From NCBI RefSeq assembly GCF_954871325.1, contig NC_088778.1, positions 19,143,120 through 19,207,119 of the forward strand: a stretch of DNA of 64,000 nt, written 5' to 3'. Within the stretch, counting starts at the first letter, position 1, and the number at the start of each line of letters is the position of its first letter. The position numbers and the translations under genes were made by a program. Source of the DNA: Gordionus sp. m RMFG-2023. Taxonomy: Eukaryota; Nematomorpha; Gordioida; Chordodea; Parachordodidae. Below are positions 21,720 to 34,500 of this stretch, piece after piece. The notes under the pieces were generated by a model that saw only the letters and a program-made list of their open reading frames with translations, did no database searches and was not told the origin of the DNA.

Positions 21720-22260
21720 TTTATTGTTGATAACTCACTTTCCTTTAATTTTTTTGACATTCCGTTGAATATAGAGAATCAATTAATGGGCTACACATTG
21801 GCATAATTTTCGGTAATTGATACTCACTTTATAAAAATATTTCCGGTAACTTTGCGTTTTTAAAAAGGTTATAACTCGGTTACGCTTAGTGATATCGATA
21901 TCCGGTTTAAAGATTATTAATGTACACATTGAATACTACATAATTGCCAAGTTTCAGATTACAATCTTTTATATTTTCGGTTTTGGCAAAGTTTTAACAC
22001 TTTCTTATTTTGCTCATAACCCAGTAACGGTTCATTCCGCTGCTTTCCGGTTAGAAGATCAATTAACGGGCTACACAATGGTATAGGTTTCGGTAATTTA
22101 CCTCAAATCGTTCCGTCAGCTTCAAAATTTCACATTTTCCTTATAACTCATTAACCTTTAATTCCGCTGATGTCTAGTTTGAAGATCAATTAAGACTCTA
22201 AATATTGTCATAGGTTTTATTAATTGATCCTCAGATCGTTCCGCCAACTTCACAGATTTG
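21720..22260. repeat. degenerate tandem repeat, unit about 125-145 bp, about four copies
   Basis: Recurring blocks in the same order are CATTCCGCTGAT, GAAGATCAATTAACGGGCTA, CACATTGGCATAGGTTTCGG, TAATTGATCCTCA, CGTTCCGCCAACTTC, and TTATAACTCGTTAAC. The GAAGATCAATTA block recurs at about 22053 and 22182 (129 bp apart), and related blocks lie near 21775 and 21905. Copies are diverged and include indels, so this is an old satellite-like array. Confidence 0.65.
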
Positions 22261-22313
22261 TATCTAAAAACAGATACCTCTATCTAGATACAGATACATT
22301 TTGGTATATGGAT

Positions 22314-22637
22314 TAGAGATCTGCAAAAATAGGCACGGCTACTACCCGGCCCGGTCCGAACGGGCTATGGGCCGAGCCTCTTTTTTTAAAAAATTTATGG
22401 GCCCGGTTGGGCCTTGAAAATTTTTTAAATACTAAATTTAAAAATTTTATGTTGAATTTTATAAGTAAAAATATGGGATTTTATTTATAGAAACTAGACG
22501 CCATATGACATATATCTTTTATTTTGAAAGAATTCATTTCTATATTTAAATAAATTCGGGCCGGTCTGGCAAAACATTTTTTAAAAAAAATTGGGTTTGG
22601 GCCAAGCTTGAAAAATTAGGTCCGATGCTGATAACTA
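22314..22637. mobile_element. 324-bp hAT-type MITE, TAGNGATCTG family
   Basis: It starts TAGAGATCTGCAAAAATAGG and ends CGATGCTGATAACTA. Flanks ATATGGAT and ATCTAGAT match at 6 of 8 positions. It has the same GC-rich subterminal motifs (CCCGGCCCGG, GGGCCGGTC) as 18930-19349 but is about 100 bp shorter in the core. Confidence 0.75.
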
Positions 22638-23197
22638 ATCTAGATATAGTATCCACTAGATACTTTAACAACTCCAATTATAATTAAAAAAATGAGGCTC
22701 TCGTATTTATTAAAAAAAATCTAATATGTTATAATTTTATATATTAAATACAATTATTATTCATACCAACATAAAATGGATATATTATCAAATATATGTT
22801 TTTTATTATAGTCTCAATTAGAAATAAAAAAAATTAAATTAAATGCATAATTTGATTTTTTGCATAAATATTGATTTCTTAATTACATTTGGTTTAAAGG
22901 GGGGAGGGGGAAATATCAATATAAATATCGGATCGATTTTGAAGCAATATTTGATCGGTGAAAAATATATGGATCGGCACATAAGCAATTAAATTACACT
23001 ACAGTATTGGGCTGGGAACCAACATTTAAATCCCAAGATTAACAAAATATTGACTTTGGTTCAAAGTAATATATAGAGTTTTTATATCATTTCTTGTTTT
23101 ATTATTGCTATTGGTTTGACTATAATTGTTAATAAATTTAAAGAATAAAAAATAGTGATTTTAAAAAACTTATAAATAATATATATATTTGAAATAG
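22638..23197. other. AT-rich sequence, no gene
   Basis: A GGGGGGAGGGGG patch occurs at about 22899-22910, followed by GATCGG-rich sequence resembling the ends of the repeat at 31993-32745. Otherwise nothing recognised. Confidence 0.35.
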
Positions 23198-23605
23198 TGG
23201 CGTAGTCAGGATTTATCTAATAACAAAATTTTACAGAGAATTTCATTATAGATTTTTTTATTGTTCAAATACTATATATAACATCCCATTTTTTAACCAG
23301 CTGTGTTGAGCACTAAGCGCTCTTGTTTGTCTGATCAAAATTTTGAAATCAATTGTTGCTAAAAATAAATAAAAAATTGTTACATAAAGATGTTATCTTA
23401 TAATATATTATTTTTGCATAATTTTATTTATATTATAATTAAATATATGAATATTTTTTTATAAAACGATCTTATATATTCTTTTTGTATAGTTTTATCT
23501 TATTATATATTGTAGGAAAAAAATAAATATTATTTTTGTATATATTTAATTTTTTTAAGTAACGGTCGGTAACGCGCTTCTTTTTTGTAGTAACGTTTAC
23601 AGCAC
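23198..23605 (+). mobile_element. hAT 3' fragment (GTAACGCGTT subfamily) next to a TAGTGGCGTAGTCAGGA terminus
   Basis: About 23300-23350 reads as the end of a hAT dimerisation domain (KRSCLSDQNFE pattern) and matches the 3' part of the element at 59211-60600. The fragment ends with GTAACGCGCTTC...GTTTACAGCAC near 23604, the right terminus of that subfamily. At 23203 a separate motif AGTGGCGTAGTCAGGATTTA looks like another transposon terminus. Its reverse partner is near 42797-42816. Confidence 0.6.
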
Positions 23606-24575
23606 AATAATATTGTTAAAAATAATTCATATCGTCTGGAAGTTACAATAACTTATTTTTGAAAATATTTTATTAATAAAAATCATCACGAATAAATCAT
23701 TATATTCTAATACAAAAAATATGGGTAAAAATTTACAATATATAATAGAAAGAAATATTATAAATATTCTTACCTAAGGCGTTAAAAATAAAAATTGAAG
23801 CTAAATATGAATATTAGTCATATAATATAGACTGACTAACAATGTATATTACAAAAAATAATTTACATAAAAGTGGTCTTTACATTATAATAAACCAAAA
23901 ATATTCTTTAAATATTATCAGGATATTGTATAAGCATTAAAATTTTATAAAATAAAAATAAACATGAATGATAATTTTCATTATTTTACAAAATGTTGCT
24001 AAATTTAAATGGTAACAATTTTACAAATGATACAATATAAATTTAAAAAAATAATATAATCACTATATAATAAATACAAATGATATAACGCATTATTCGC
24101 ATAAATAAATTTATTTTATGTAGTCTTCTAGCGAATTGTTTAAAAATAATATCAAAATATATACATTTTAAATGCAAATATTTTAAAAAATGTAAGCAAA
24201 GAATTAAAAATCGTAATATCATGAATAAAATAGAGGAAGGTTTATTTAATGAATCCTTAGCACCGAAATATAGATTATAAACAAATCAATATTATTTAAG
24301 AGCCTTACATATTGAGTGATTTAAGTTAGATAACGAAATTAATTTAACCATCATAAATATCATTAATTATTTTAAACCAAAATCATTATTTAAAAATTCA
24401 TTAATTAGAAAATAATTATTTTAAAACTATCAAAATAAAATAATATGAAAAACAATTTAAAGCTATTACATGATTTATTATGTGATTATTTTAAAATATA
24501 TCCATTTTAAATTATTTAGTAATTAAATTGTTGAAAAATTTAAGTTAATAAACTGAATTCATATGTATATGATAA
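23606..24575 (-). other. 3' flank and probable 3' UTR of the Pumilio gene
   Basis: AT-rich sequence downstream of the Pumilio stop. A minus-strand TGTATATA lies at 24158-24165, which fits the PUF recognition sequence UGUANAUA. An AATAAA-type signal occurs on the minus strand about 100 bases after the stop (near 24467-24472), and others follow. The true transcript end cannot be fixed from sequence. Confidence 0.4.
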
Positions 24576-25579
24576 TTAGACTAAATTGATGGAAGAAGGT
24601 GACAATGATAAATTATTAGAACAACAATCATCATGTTCAAGGGAAGTCAAGGGGGTAGATGCATGAGCAGCAGCTAAGCAAAATTTATCGAGTTTAGTTA
24701 GAACGTGTTTTCCGTAGGTAAATTTGCGAAGCGAAATAGCATGGGGCCTAATCCGATGAAGCAAAAGTTTTTTTTGATTGCAATCTGACAACTCAAGGAC
24801 TTTCTGAATAACATAATTTGCAAATTGGTCTTTTATCATTATCAATAGGGCGCAGTTGCTCCTAATATAAGCAAAATATTATATATTTTAAATTATAAAA
24901 CAAGGTGTAGCTACTATATTTCTTATACAACGATTTAGTTTCGTTCCGGTTATTTTGGGACAAATTTATCTGTTTAGCAATTCATGTCGGCGATTTTTTT
25001 TATAAGTTTTGGATTTTTTATAATTATGATTATTTAAAACGACATTAAACAATTCGAAAATATCTATTAACGGTTCAGTTCTTTCCTTTTATTATTTTAT
25101 TTTAATGGTTGATTACTATTTCAAGGTTCAGTACGATACCCTGTCAAAATAATAAATATTTTATATATGTAATAAAAATTAATAAATACCCTTCGCCTGT
25201 ATTGCATATTTCCTCAATAAGCATCATTTTTTCCACCCTCGAAGAATGAATAATACATTTTTCTATAACATTACTATATAAATAAATAATTATAGACAAA
25301 ACATTATCTTCTAATTTTTTAAATATTTAACCTAGCAAATTTATGTTGGCTCAGAGGAACTATTTTACCACGCAATGATTGTATAATTTTGCTTTTATCG
25401 TCAAGCTGTCCATGTTCAAGAACATGTTGTATTACATAATTACCATATTGATCTTGAACCAATTTTTCAATGTTCTCGTGCATTTCCTCCAGTATTAATT
25501 TAACCTGACTAGAGGAACAATGTTCTAAGATTCGTTGAATAACTCGACAACCATATGGATGAATTGATAGCAGGTATAC
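24576..25579 (-). CDS. pum: Pumilio exons for repeats 5-8 and C-terminus
   Basis: 25579-25332 gives repeat 5 ([17 protein letters not shown]) and repeat 6 ([17 protein letters not shown]). 25273-25190 gives repeat 7 ([18 protein letters not shown]). 24861-24576 gives repeat 8 ([17 protein letters not shown]), the [20 protein letters not shown] cap helix and a short tail ending SINLV-stop. Recognition residues are C/R/Q, N/Y/Q, S/N/E and N/Y/Q, so the predicted target is UGUANAUA. The three exons are separated from repeat 4 by an intron of about 17.3 kb (25580-42874). The joins across it, [12 protein letters not shown], match human GQVFALSTHPYG. Confidence 0.96.
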
Positions 25580-28500
25580 CTAGTTTTTTTTAAAATTATT
25601 CAATGTATGATGAATAACGTACGTACATCTCTATAATAAAAAATATTATTAATAATAAAATATTGATATAAGATATTTTTAAAATTTTCATAAAGACAGT
25701 GGTGTAGACGAATGACAGAAAATCCACGTAAAAAAATATATCCTAAAAATATAATTTATTTTTTTTAGAAAATTAAATAGGAAAAATTATTATCCATAAA
25801 TATATTCCCAGAAAAAAATTCCTCAAATGAAAATATTCCCAAATAAATAATAAAAAGTAGTAAAGTTAAACCTAAATTTTAAAATGTTATAATTTATATT
25901 TTTATCCCCGGAAAAAAATTCCCCAAACGAAAATATTCCTAAACAAACAATAAAAAATAGTAAAGTTAAACCTAATTTTTAAAATGTTATAATTTATATT
26001 TTTGGTCGGACCTCTCCACGCTTAAGACATGATATCAGAATTATTTGGCTTGATACCTGGTTACTTTTTTTGACTGGCGAAATTGATTGAGAATTAATAA
26101 GTAAAGAACTAAATATTAAAGCATAACACATATTTAGTCTGGCATAATGCAAATTTTGACATTTTTTCCCCAACAGAATAAACAATAAAATGTACTAAGC
26201 GCGACTTAATGGTTCGGTATAAGGTTTCAGAATTAATAAGTCCAAACGCTTGCTCACTATACGCTTAAAGTGCAACGTCTTGTTTTTAATTCGCTTTATT
26301 TTTGTGGTTCAGAAAATTCATCGAAAAATTAATATATACTAATGTGACATTAAATATTTTCACAAACCAGATATTTAACTTTTCTATATTTTCCATTCTA
26401 GCATGTTAATTTTTTCTTATTTTGCCAATAACCTTTTTCTTTAAATTGTCTTCCAAACCATACCCATTTTCCACAGAAATTTATGAGAGGTAAAATTTTT
26501 ATTGAAAATATCAGTAAAAATCTATAATTTCGTTATAATTTTATTTTTAGAAATATCTCATAAGATATTACAAAAATTAAAGTGGGACATCTGATATCCC
26601 ATTGTGCATATAAATAATTTATGATTTTTTATTCATAAAATGGTTTAAAACAATTTCATCACGAACAGAAAATAACTAATCTGAGCGATATCCATTATTA
26701 ACAGCTAAGCAATGTGTATACCTTCTTCTTTGAACTGATTTTATAGATAAATGGGGCGGCATATTTCCTAACCCCCCAAGGAAACTCTTTTTATTACTTT
26801 TGGTAAGCTTTCCATATAAAATACCATTTCTGCCAGCATACCAGATATTAATTCCCTACTAAAGTCTTCCATAGTCATACAAGGCTAATCAAATATGAGT
26901 TTACTATGGCTACAAAATAATTTAATACAATTTTGATAAAATTATAATACCTGCATCAATGAAATAGTCGATTTTGTTACTTTTTCTCAGACCTGTAGAC
27001 CAGACCCTAAGACCGGGTACACGGGCCGTATTTTATTTTTTTTTAAATATACCCGGACCGGGCCTAAAAAAAATTTTAAATACCCGCGTTGGGTCGAAAA
27101 TACTTTTTTTTAAAAATACCGGGGCCCGTATATTATAAAAAATATTTTAGAAAAATCAGGGACGGCAGAAAATATAAAATCCGGGCCGAGCCGAAAAATT
27201 TCGTATGATTTTATTGATGAAAAACCGCGCAATTCATATTTTCGATCTTTCTCTTTCCTTTCAAACTCCATGACATTACATCAACAGGGTTACAATAATT
27301 GAGATGAGCAGAAATCATCTATCCATCAATTTAATGGAAAGATGCCATCTTCGTTTATCATCCAATCAACCATTTTTTTAATCTCATTTCAAAGTCGGTG
27401 TCGAATACGTGTATTGAAAAAGAAAAGTTAATTATAATTTTAAAGATAAATATAAAATTTGACAGGATATTTGAAATGTTTAAATTGTAAGCAAATTTTC
27501 CGTTTAATTAATTTATTTTATTTTAGAATGATTTGATTAACTATATATTTTAATAATTTAATTTGGCATCTTCAATCTTGGTTCATAATAAACATTACTT
27601 GTTTAAGCATTGGTGCCGAAACCGTATGTACTATAGGCCTAAAACTTCAGTCTAATTAACTCAGCAAAGAAATTCTAAAAAAGGGGAGGGGGATTTATGA
27701 AATGACCATCGACCTTAAGACAAAGAATAAGATCAATTAAGATAAATTGTTACAATATCCAGGCAAATGGTCGTAGAAGAAACGGAAGAGCATATTTTAG
27801 TAGCTATAGTAGAAGTAACGCATGTTCAAAAGAGTATAGAATTAGTCGTTTAGTTACAAGAGATCGTTTTAGCTAAAAGAAATTTGTCACAAAACATCGT
27901 AATAACTAAAAGAAATTTGCTACAAGAGATCGTTATCGTTACAAGAAATCTATTGTTATAAGAGGTCGTTAAGATACAGGTAGTAGTTATCGTATAAGAA
28001 ATCTTTGTTACAAGAAATTGTTATCGTTACAAGAGATTACCGTTTCATAGAGGTTTGATCGTAGACAATGTGACAAAAGAAGTATTTAGTAGTGGCCTTC
28101 GCAAAAGATGGGGATAACTCAATGTTTTAGAATCAGTCAAACGTATAGCTAGCTATCAGGGATTCAAACCGAAACGAATATTAGTTCGGTTCAGATAAAA
28201 ATAACGGTTCCAGGTTCAGGTTCGGTAAAAATAATAATATCGGATCGGTTCGAACCTCGAAAAACCGGTTATAACACTTTTGTATTCAAACCTACATTCG
28301 AATTATGTATAGGGAAGAATATATATTTTATTTCATCATTAAAATAAAAAATACATACATAAAACCTTAATTTTTATTAAGTGTACATAAAATAATATTT
28401 AACTAGGAGATAGTATAAATTTAATTGTTGAAACATCTTTCCGCACTAAATTAGGTAGCTGGCACTATGATATCAGAGAATTTTCATAATTCTGGGTATC

Positions 28501-31500
28501 AATTACTCTGATCTCTCCAATAGTTTAAAATATTCATATTTTTTATTTAACCTTTCTTTAGATAAATTAACTAAAATATTTCTAATATTCTCCGATTTTT
28601 GTAACAGATTTTGTTTGTTACCATCTTTTCTTAAAAGAAGACTTTCTACCAAATCATTTTAAGTATATTAACCGGCATTGATTCACCTTCACTAAAATCC
28701 ACCACTCTTAAAACAAAGTTTAATTCCATGTTATGCCATATTTTAATAATATGCTCTCTGCCTTGGTTTTTTTCTTAAGTCAAAAGCACTTTGTATCTAT
28801 ATAATAAAAGTTAAAAATATCATTAAGAAAATCTTATTATTTTTAATAAATAGATAGAAAAATATGTAATGTAAAATAAATTAATAATTAATGTAAATAA
28901 AATTATTATTTAAATTAATTACAAGATATAATATAATATTTTTAAAACATACCTTAAATCTAGATATAGGCATGATAAAAAGGCATTGTTGTTTCATTTT
29001 AAAATTTAGAGCATCTATTATTGAACCAGCAAAGGGTGAAGTATAAATAGAAATTTCTAATTTAACCTTTAGCAATATGCCATAAAAATCCCATAAAGTT
29101 AGCTGCTCAAGTTGTAAGTTCTTGGTAGCTACTTTAAATTTTAGGATGTTTATTAACCCTATAAATGCTTCCCATTCCAAAGCTGTAAAATAAGGTTCAC
29201 TGTATGCTGCTTGAATGGTCTGCAATTAAAGGTGATCAACTCAGTAAAAGCATCGATTATTATTTTTTTTATTTAGTTTTAATGATATTGCTTGTTCTTT
29301 TAATGTTTCTTCTATTGTTTGTTGGCTTGATGACATCTTTTATTTAATTTTATTAGGCTATTGTGATATTTTGTTAATTTTATCGAATTCTAGAGGGTGG
29401 TTTCGTTTTATGTGACGCTCAAGATTTGTTCGACCTTTCGTATTTATTTGACAATCAGTAATATTATATTGCTGTGCCATTTATAATATAATTTTTCTCT
29501 AGGATAATTTATAAGTTTAAAATATTTAAAAAATGTTGTAAAATGGCAATATAGTAAATTTATAGAAATTATGACTGACACTTATCAATCAAATGTAATA
29601 ATCTTTATAACAATTCGAATATAATTAAAATTTTTGCAATATACTAGTAACTATTAACTTTAACATACATATTATTTTATAAGTATAAAATAATAAGGCT
29701 TGAACCAGTTCAGAGGCATTAAAGCAGTTCGGTTCAGGTTCGGCTAGAAAAAATACCGGGTTTTAGCGGTTTAATGGTTCGGTTTGGATCCCTGATAGCT
29801 ATCCTGTATGGGGAGTTCAGAATGGATTTAGGCCTATTAAAGGAAGGTGTGTCGAATACGTATATTGAAAAAAAAGTTAATTATAATTTTAATATAAAAT
29901 TTGTAAGGATAATTGAAATGTTTATAAATTGTAAGCAAATTATATGACATTTATAAAAAACTAGGTAATAACCGTCAAGAATAACGGGGTTAAGGGGTAA
30001 TTAGTTGTGTACATATACTTTATTTTATAAAAACATTAAAATTTAGAAAAGAGGTAAATTTGTGAATCACACTTCATAAGATATTCTTAATCCCGTCTTT
30101 CCTGATGAGCAAAATAAAAAATATATAAAGAATACCAGAGCTCCCGTTAGTCAGCATTGCTGAGCCCGTCAAAAATGACGGGGAATGAGAATTTTCTACT
30201 CTTATGATAGTTGTTACCTGTTATTTGAAAATAATAGTGCTGTAAACATTTCCAAAAAAATCGAACGCGTTCACTTTCACTTTCAAAAAAAAAGAACATG
30301 TTCATGAACGTGTTCACGTTCGTTCAAAATTTTATGATTTTTTTTTAAAAATTTAATTAATATAAATAAATGTCTCAGTTTTTAACATAATATATTAGCC
30401 ATATTAAAATATAACATAGTTTTATTTTGATAATATAATTATAAATTCAATATAATAGAGCGAATAAAAAGATAGTTTTATTTATAAAAAAATTTCTTAA
30501 AATTTTAATAACGATTGTTTTCAAAATTTTTATCTGATAGACAGGAACACTTGGGGCAGATGAGGGGATTGCGGTATTATACTCAATAAGCAGCTCTTAA
30601 CGTGGAGAATTAACTTTACTTACTCGTCAAAAAAAAGGATATCTCGAAATTAACAGTTTTTGCATCATTTCTAAGGTTTTCAAAGCATTTTTTAAATAAT
30701 GCTATAAGTTTATTTTTTATATGTTCGTTCTATGGAAGTTTTAACCATGGCCATTGAAGCTTAAAGAACATATTGATCTTTATATATATGTTCAAATCTT
30801 TAAAAAATAAAATATATGTAATTAATTTTAATACTTTTTATTAATCCCATTAGTTGATCATAATTTAGTCCACTAATTTTTTAATTTTAAAATAACTATC
30901 GTTATTGTTGGGGTCAAATAATTTAATGATTTTACTTAGTTATATTATATAAAATAATTAATATTACAATCAAATGTCTTTTTAAATTGGAATTTGAAGA
31001 TTTTGAAACTGATATATTACTTTTTGGGCACATTTTATATTTGGTAAGTATTGAATTAGTTTCTTCAATATAGGATGTTACTGTAAAATATTTATCAAAT
31101 TTGGGCCTTGGTAATGTTAATTCATCTGATTTTGAATTTTCAGAATCAGATAATGATGATGAAATAATAATATCCATGCTTATGGTAATCTATTAAATTA
31201 AAATAACAATAATATTCAAATTAATATATTATAATAATGGTGTTTTAAAAAAAATGAAATGTGAAAATAAAAAATAGTTGATATAAGACTTTTTTCTTAA
31301 AAAAATCGGATTAATATTAAATTTTTCAAATTATGATGATTTAGAAATGTTTCTAAGGTTCAAGGATAAAAATGAAAACAGCAAAACTTACAAAAAGAAT
31401 GAATTCTATGAACTACAAAAAAAAATTCGAGCCGTCTAGATAAATCAAAAAATTTGCTAGAATATTGAGAATCCAATAAAAATTCGATCCTATATGAATT

Positions 31501-34500
31501 GGTCCAAATCATATTAGCAACTCCATATAGTCAGTAAGTGCTGAACGTTGTTTTTCGACACTCAAATTTACTAACATCACAATGAACCAATATAAATGAT
31601 AATCTATTAGAAAATATTGCTTCGATGTAATTAAAATGTGTAGATTTAAAAAATATATTTAGATATTTTTCTAGGAACGTTCCGGACGGAACAATTGTTT
31701 ATGCCCGAAACTGGAACGGGACGCAAAAATGTCCTTGTTATATGTCTCTGATTATAACTAAGAAAAAGAAAATTTTAGCCTCCACCTCCAAAAGCGGAAC
31801 AGCGGCTGAGATACAGGTCTCTAAAAGTCGATCACAATGGTAAACCTTTAAAGTTATATATTGTTTAAAAAATCAAAATACCAAAAACCGTAATGATAAT
31901 AAAATAAAATCGGCATTTTATTTTCTCTCAAATTTTATATATATAGAATAGGACTAATAATAAATGTGCAAAATTTCAAGTTGGGCCAGGAGTAGGGAAG
32001 CATAGATATTTTTATCGGATCGGGCCGATATTTCACTCATTTTAAAATATCGATTATCGGCCAATATTATAAAATTTTCTGATCCGCTCCGATATATAGT
32101 GGCGTCTTTAACAAATATAAAATGTTATAAATTTTTTAAAAAAGTTTTATCGAAAATCATTTATTTTTATAAATAAAATCGAAATCTATTTTTATGTATA
32201 TTTTTTTAATAATAATAATTAATTATGCCAAATTGTTATTTTTTTGCGCATTCTGTTTATAAAAGTGTGCGATAATCTCTTCAGAATCTGTTTTTAGCGA
32301 AGCTGGTGATATTGACAGTTACCTTCGTCACAGTCTGACCTCTGGTAAATTGGAAATTTTGGTATTTCTAAAAAGAAATCTTCGATATATTAATGTTAAA
32401 TATTTATTTCAAATTTTATATTTGTTTATTACTTATTATGTATATAATTTAAAAAAGTGATTTAACAATAAAAATATTTTATATACTTTTAGAATTGCAA
32501 TTGAATTGAATATAAACTATAACTGATCATTGTGATATATTTGAATGACATAAGTTATGGTATAGTTAAATTATAGATGTTATACTAATAAAAAGTATAT
32601 TAAAAAATTAAAACCATTGATATCTTTACAGAATACAAAATTAGATATGATATCGGATAGGTAATCCGCCGATAATTTAATATCGAGGATTATCGGATCG
32701 GATCGGCCTCCAAAAATTGGTTGGCATTTTAATCATTAGTCAATTGTAAAAATTCGTAATAAATATTTGATAAATCAGATATTAAGCGAAAATATTTTAA
32801 ATATTTTATGTATTTAAAGATTGAATCAGGGTGGAGGACTATTGTTATTTATGTAATATATACTTCGTTCCTAAAATTTGCATTTATATACGTTGTGAAG
32901 GTCTAAGAAAGATACTTCCTCTGGGAATGTTTTTCAAGATGATATTATAGATATCATTGAAAAATTTTATAATTCCGATGAAAATAGTGGTAAAATGCCT
33001 GGATAAAACTATTTTAATTCAATAAAGGTTAAAGGAGAGAAGTGCCAATTGTAGAAGACTCATTATGCAATCTTAGGGAACAATATTCTAATTTTAAAAG
33101 AAAAACATGGTGACATAAAAGTGGGCTTAATTTACTTTATAAGAAATCATTTTTTATTTAAAAATATATATTAAAATAACACAAATTTAAACATTAAATA
33201 ATTGTACCGAATTATTGTGATAGCAATGTTTTGTTTTAGTTTATAAAAAGGAGAGATATGTTTTTTTTAGTAAAATGTATTTTAGCTGAGGACCAGGAAC
33301 CCTTGCTATGTGCATTATTCATCAAAATTTCAAATTGATGTTGAACGGCGGAAGATTTTCCCAATTAATGTTTAATGATATTATCAGGATTAAATATATT
33401 GCTCAATCTCTCTGTAATCCTGCAACTCCTGATTGCTACTTTAGAAAATGGAAATTTTGCGCGGGTTTCCACAATATAAGAGAAAAGTATGAGATATCAT
33501 TTGACAATAGTGCAACTGATTATATCACTTTCAAACAATGGTTATCTGTAGATAGAACGACTCTTGAAATATATTTTTCGAAAAATTTAATTTCAATTCA
33601 TCAAATAATTAACCATAGTCCCCCCCATAATACTTTTTCATAGCTTAAATAACTATTCATTTAAAAAAATTAATTTCAATTCATCAATTTATTAACAATA
33701 GCCCCCCCCCCCCGCCCCCACAATACTTTTTCATAGCTTAAATAAATATTCATTTAAATATTAATCATAAAATATTTGCTATCTTTTGATTTATATCACA
33801 ATTATTGATAATATCAGAGACCTGCAGAGATTCCATTTGCACGGCACGGCCCGGATTTTTTTTTAAAAAAATTTTCCGCAACCAGAGGCATGGTTTTATA
33901 TTTTCAGGCAGGACCCTGATCATATTGCACTTATTTTTAATTTTTATAGATCAATTTAAAATGTTAGGTTTTAAATTATATGGCCTCGGCCCGGGTAGTT
34001 TTCCCCAATATAGATATTTATTTTTAAAAAAAAATTTAGGCTCAACCTGGGTATATTCAAAAAAATTAAAATAAATATATATTAAGAATATTTTCAATAT
34101 ACTAATGATTAAAATACCAAATTTCCTAAACCTGCACTCGACCCAACTTGAAATTTTGCATATTTATTAAGTAATCCTATAGGTATTCAATAAAAAAAAT
34201 GACAATTTTATTTTATGATCATTTACGGTTTTTGGCATTTAAATTTTTTTAACATACATCATTTTAAAGGCCTATTATTAATATATATATAAAGAAATCT
34301 AAACGAGCTTTTAGCTTAATTGTATCTAAAGATATTTATAATTAGAGAGTGCATTTTGCCCAAAATGCCCAATTTTTTCGAAATTTAGAGGCCCGTATCT
34401 TTGCCGCTGTTTAAAGTTGAAGGCTAAAATTTATTTTGATCTTAATTTTAATATATACAAAATCTTTATAAAAATTTTTAAAAAATCTGAAGGAGTCGGG

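Noticed and set aside
27750-28080. Host gene or CRISPR-like array from the repeated GTTACAAGAGATCGTT units
   Set aside because: Units are irregular and overlapping, with no spacers of fixed size, and sit inside the LTR fossil.
33805-34074. Plus-strand open frame of 89 codons
   Set aside because: It lies within a CAGAGACCTGCAGAG-family MITE, which is non-coding in its other copies.
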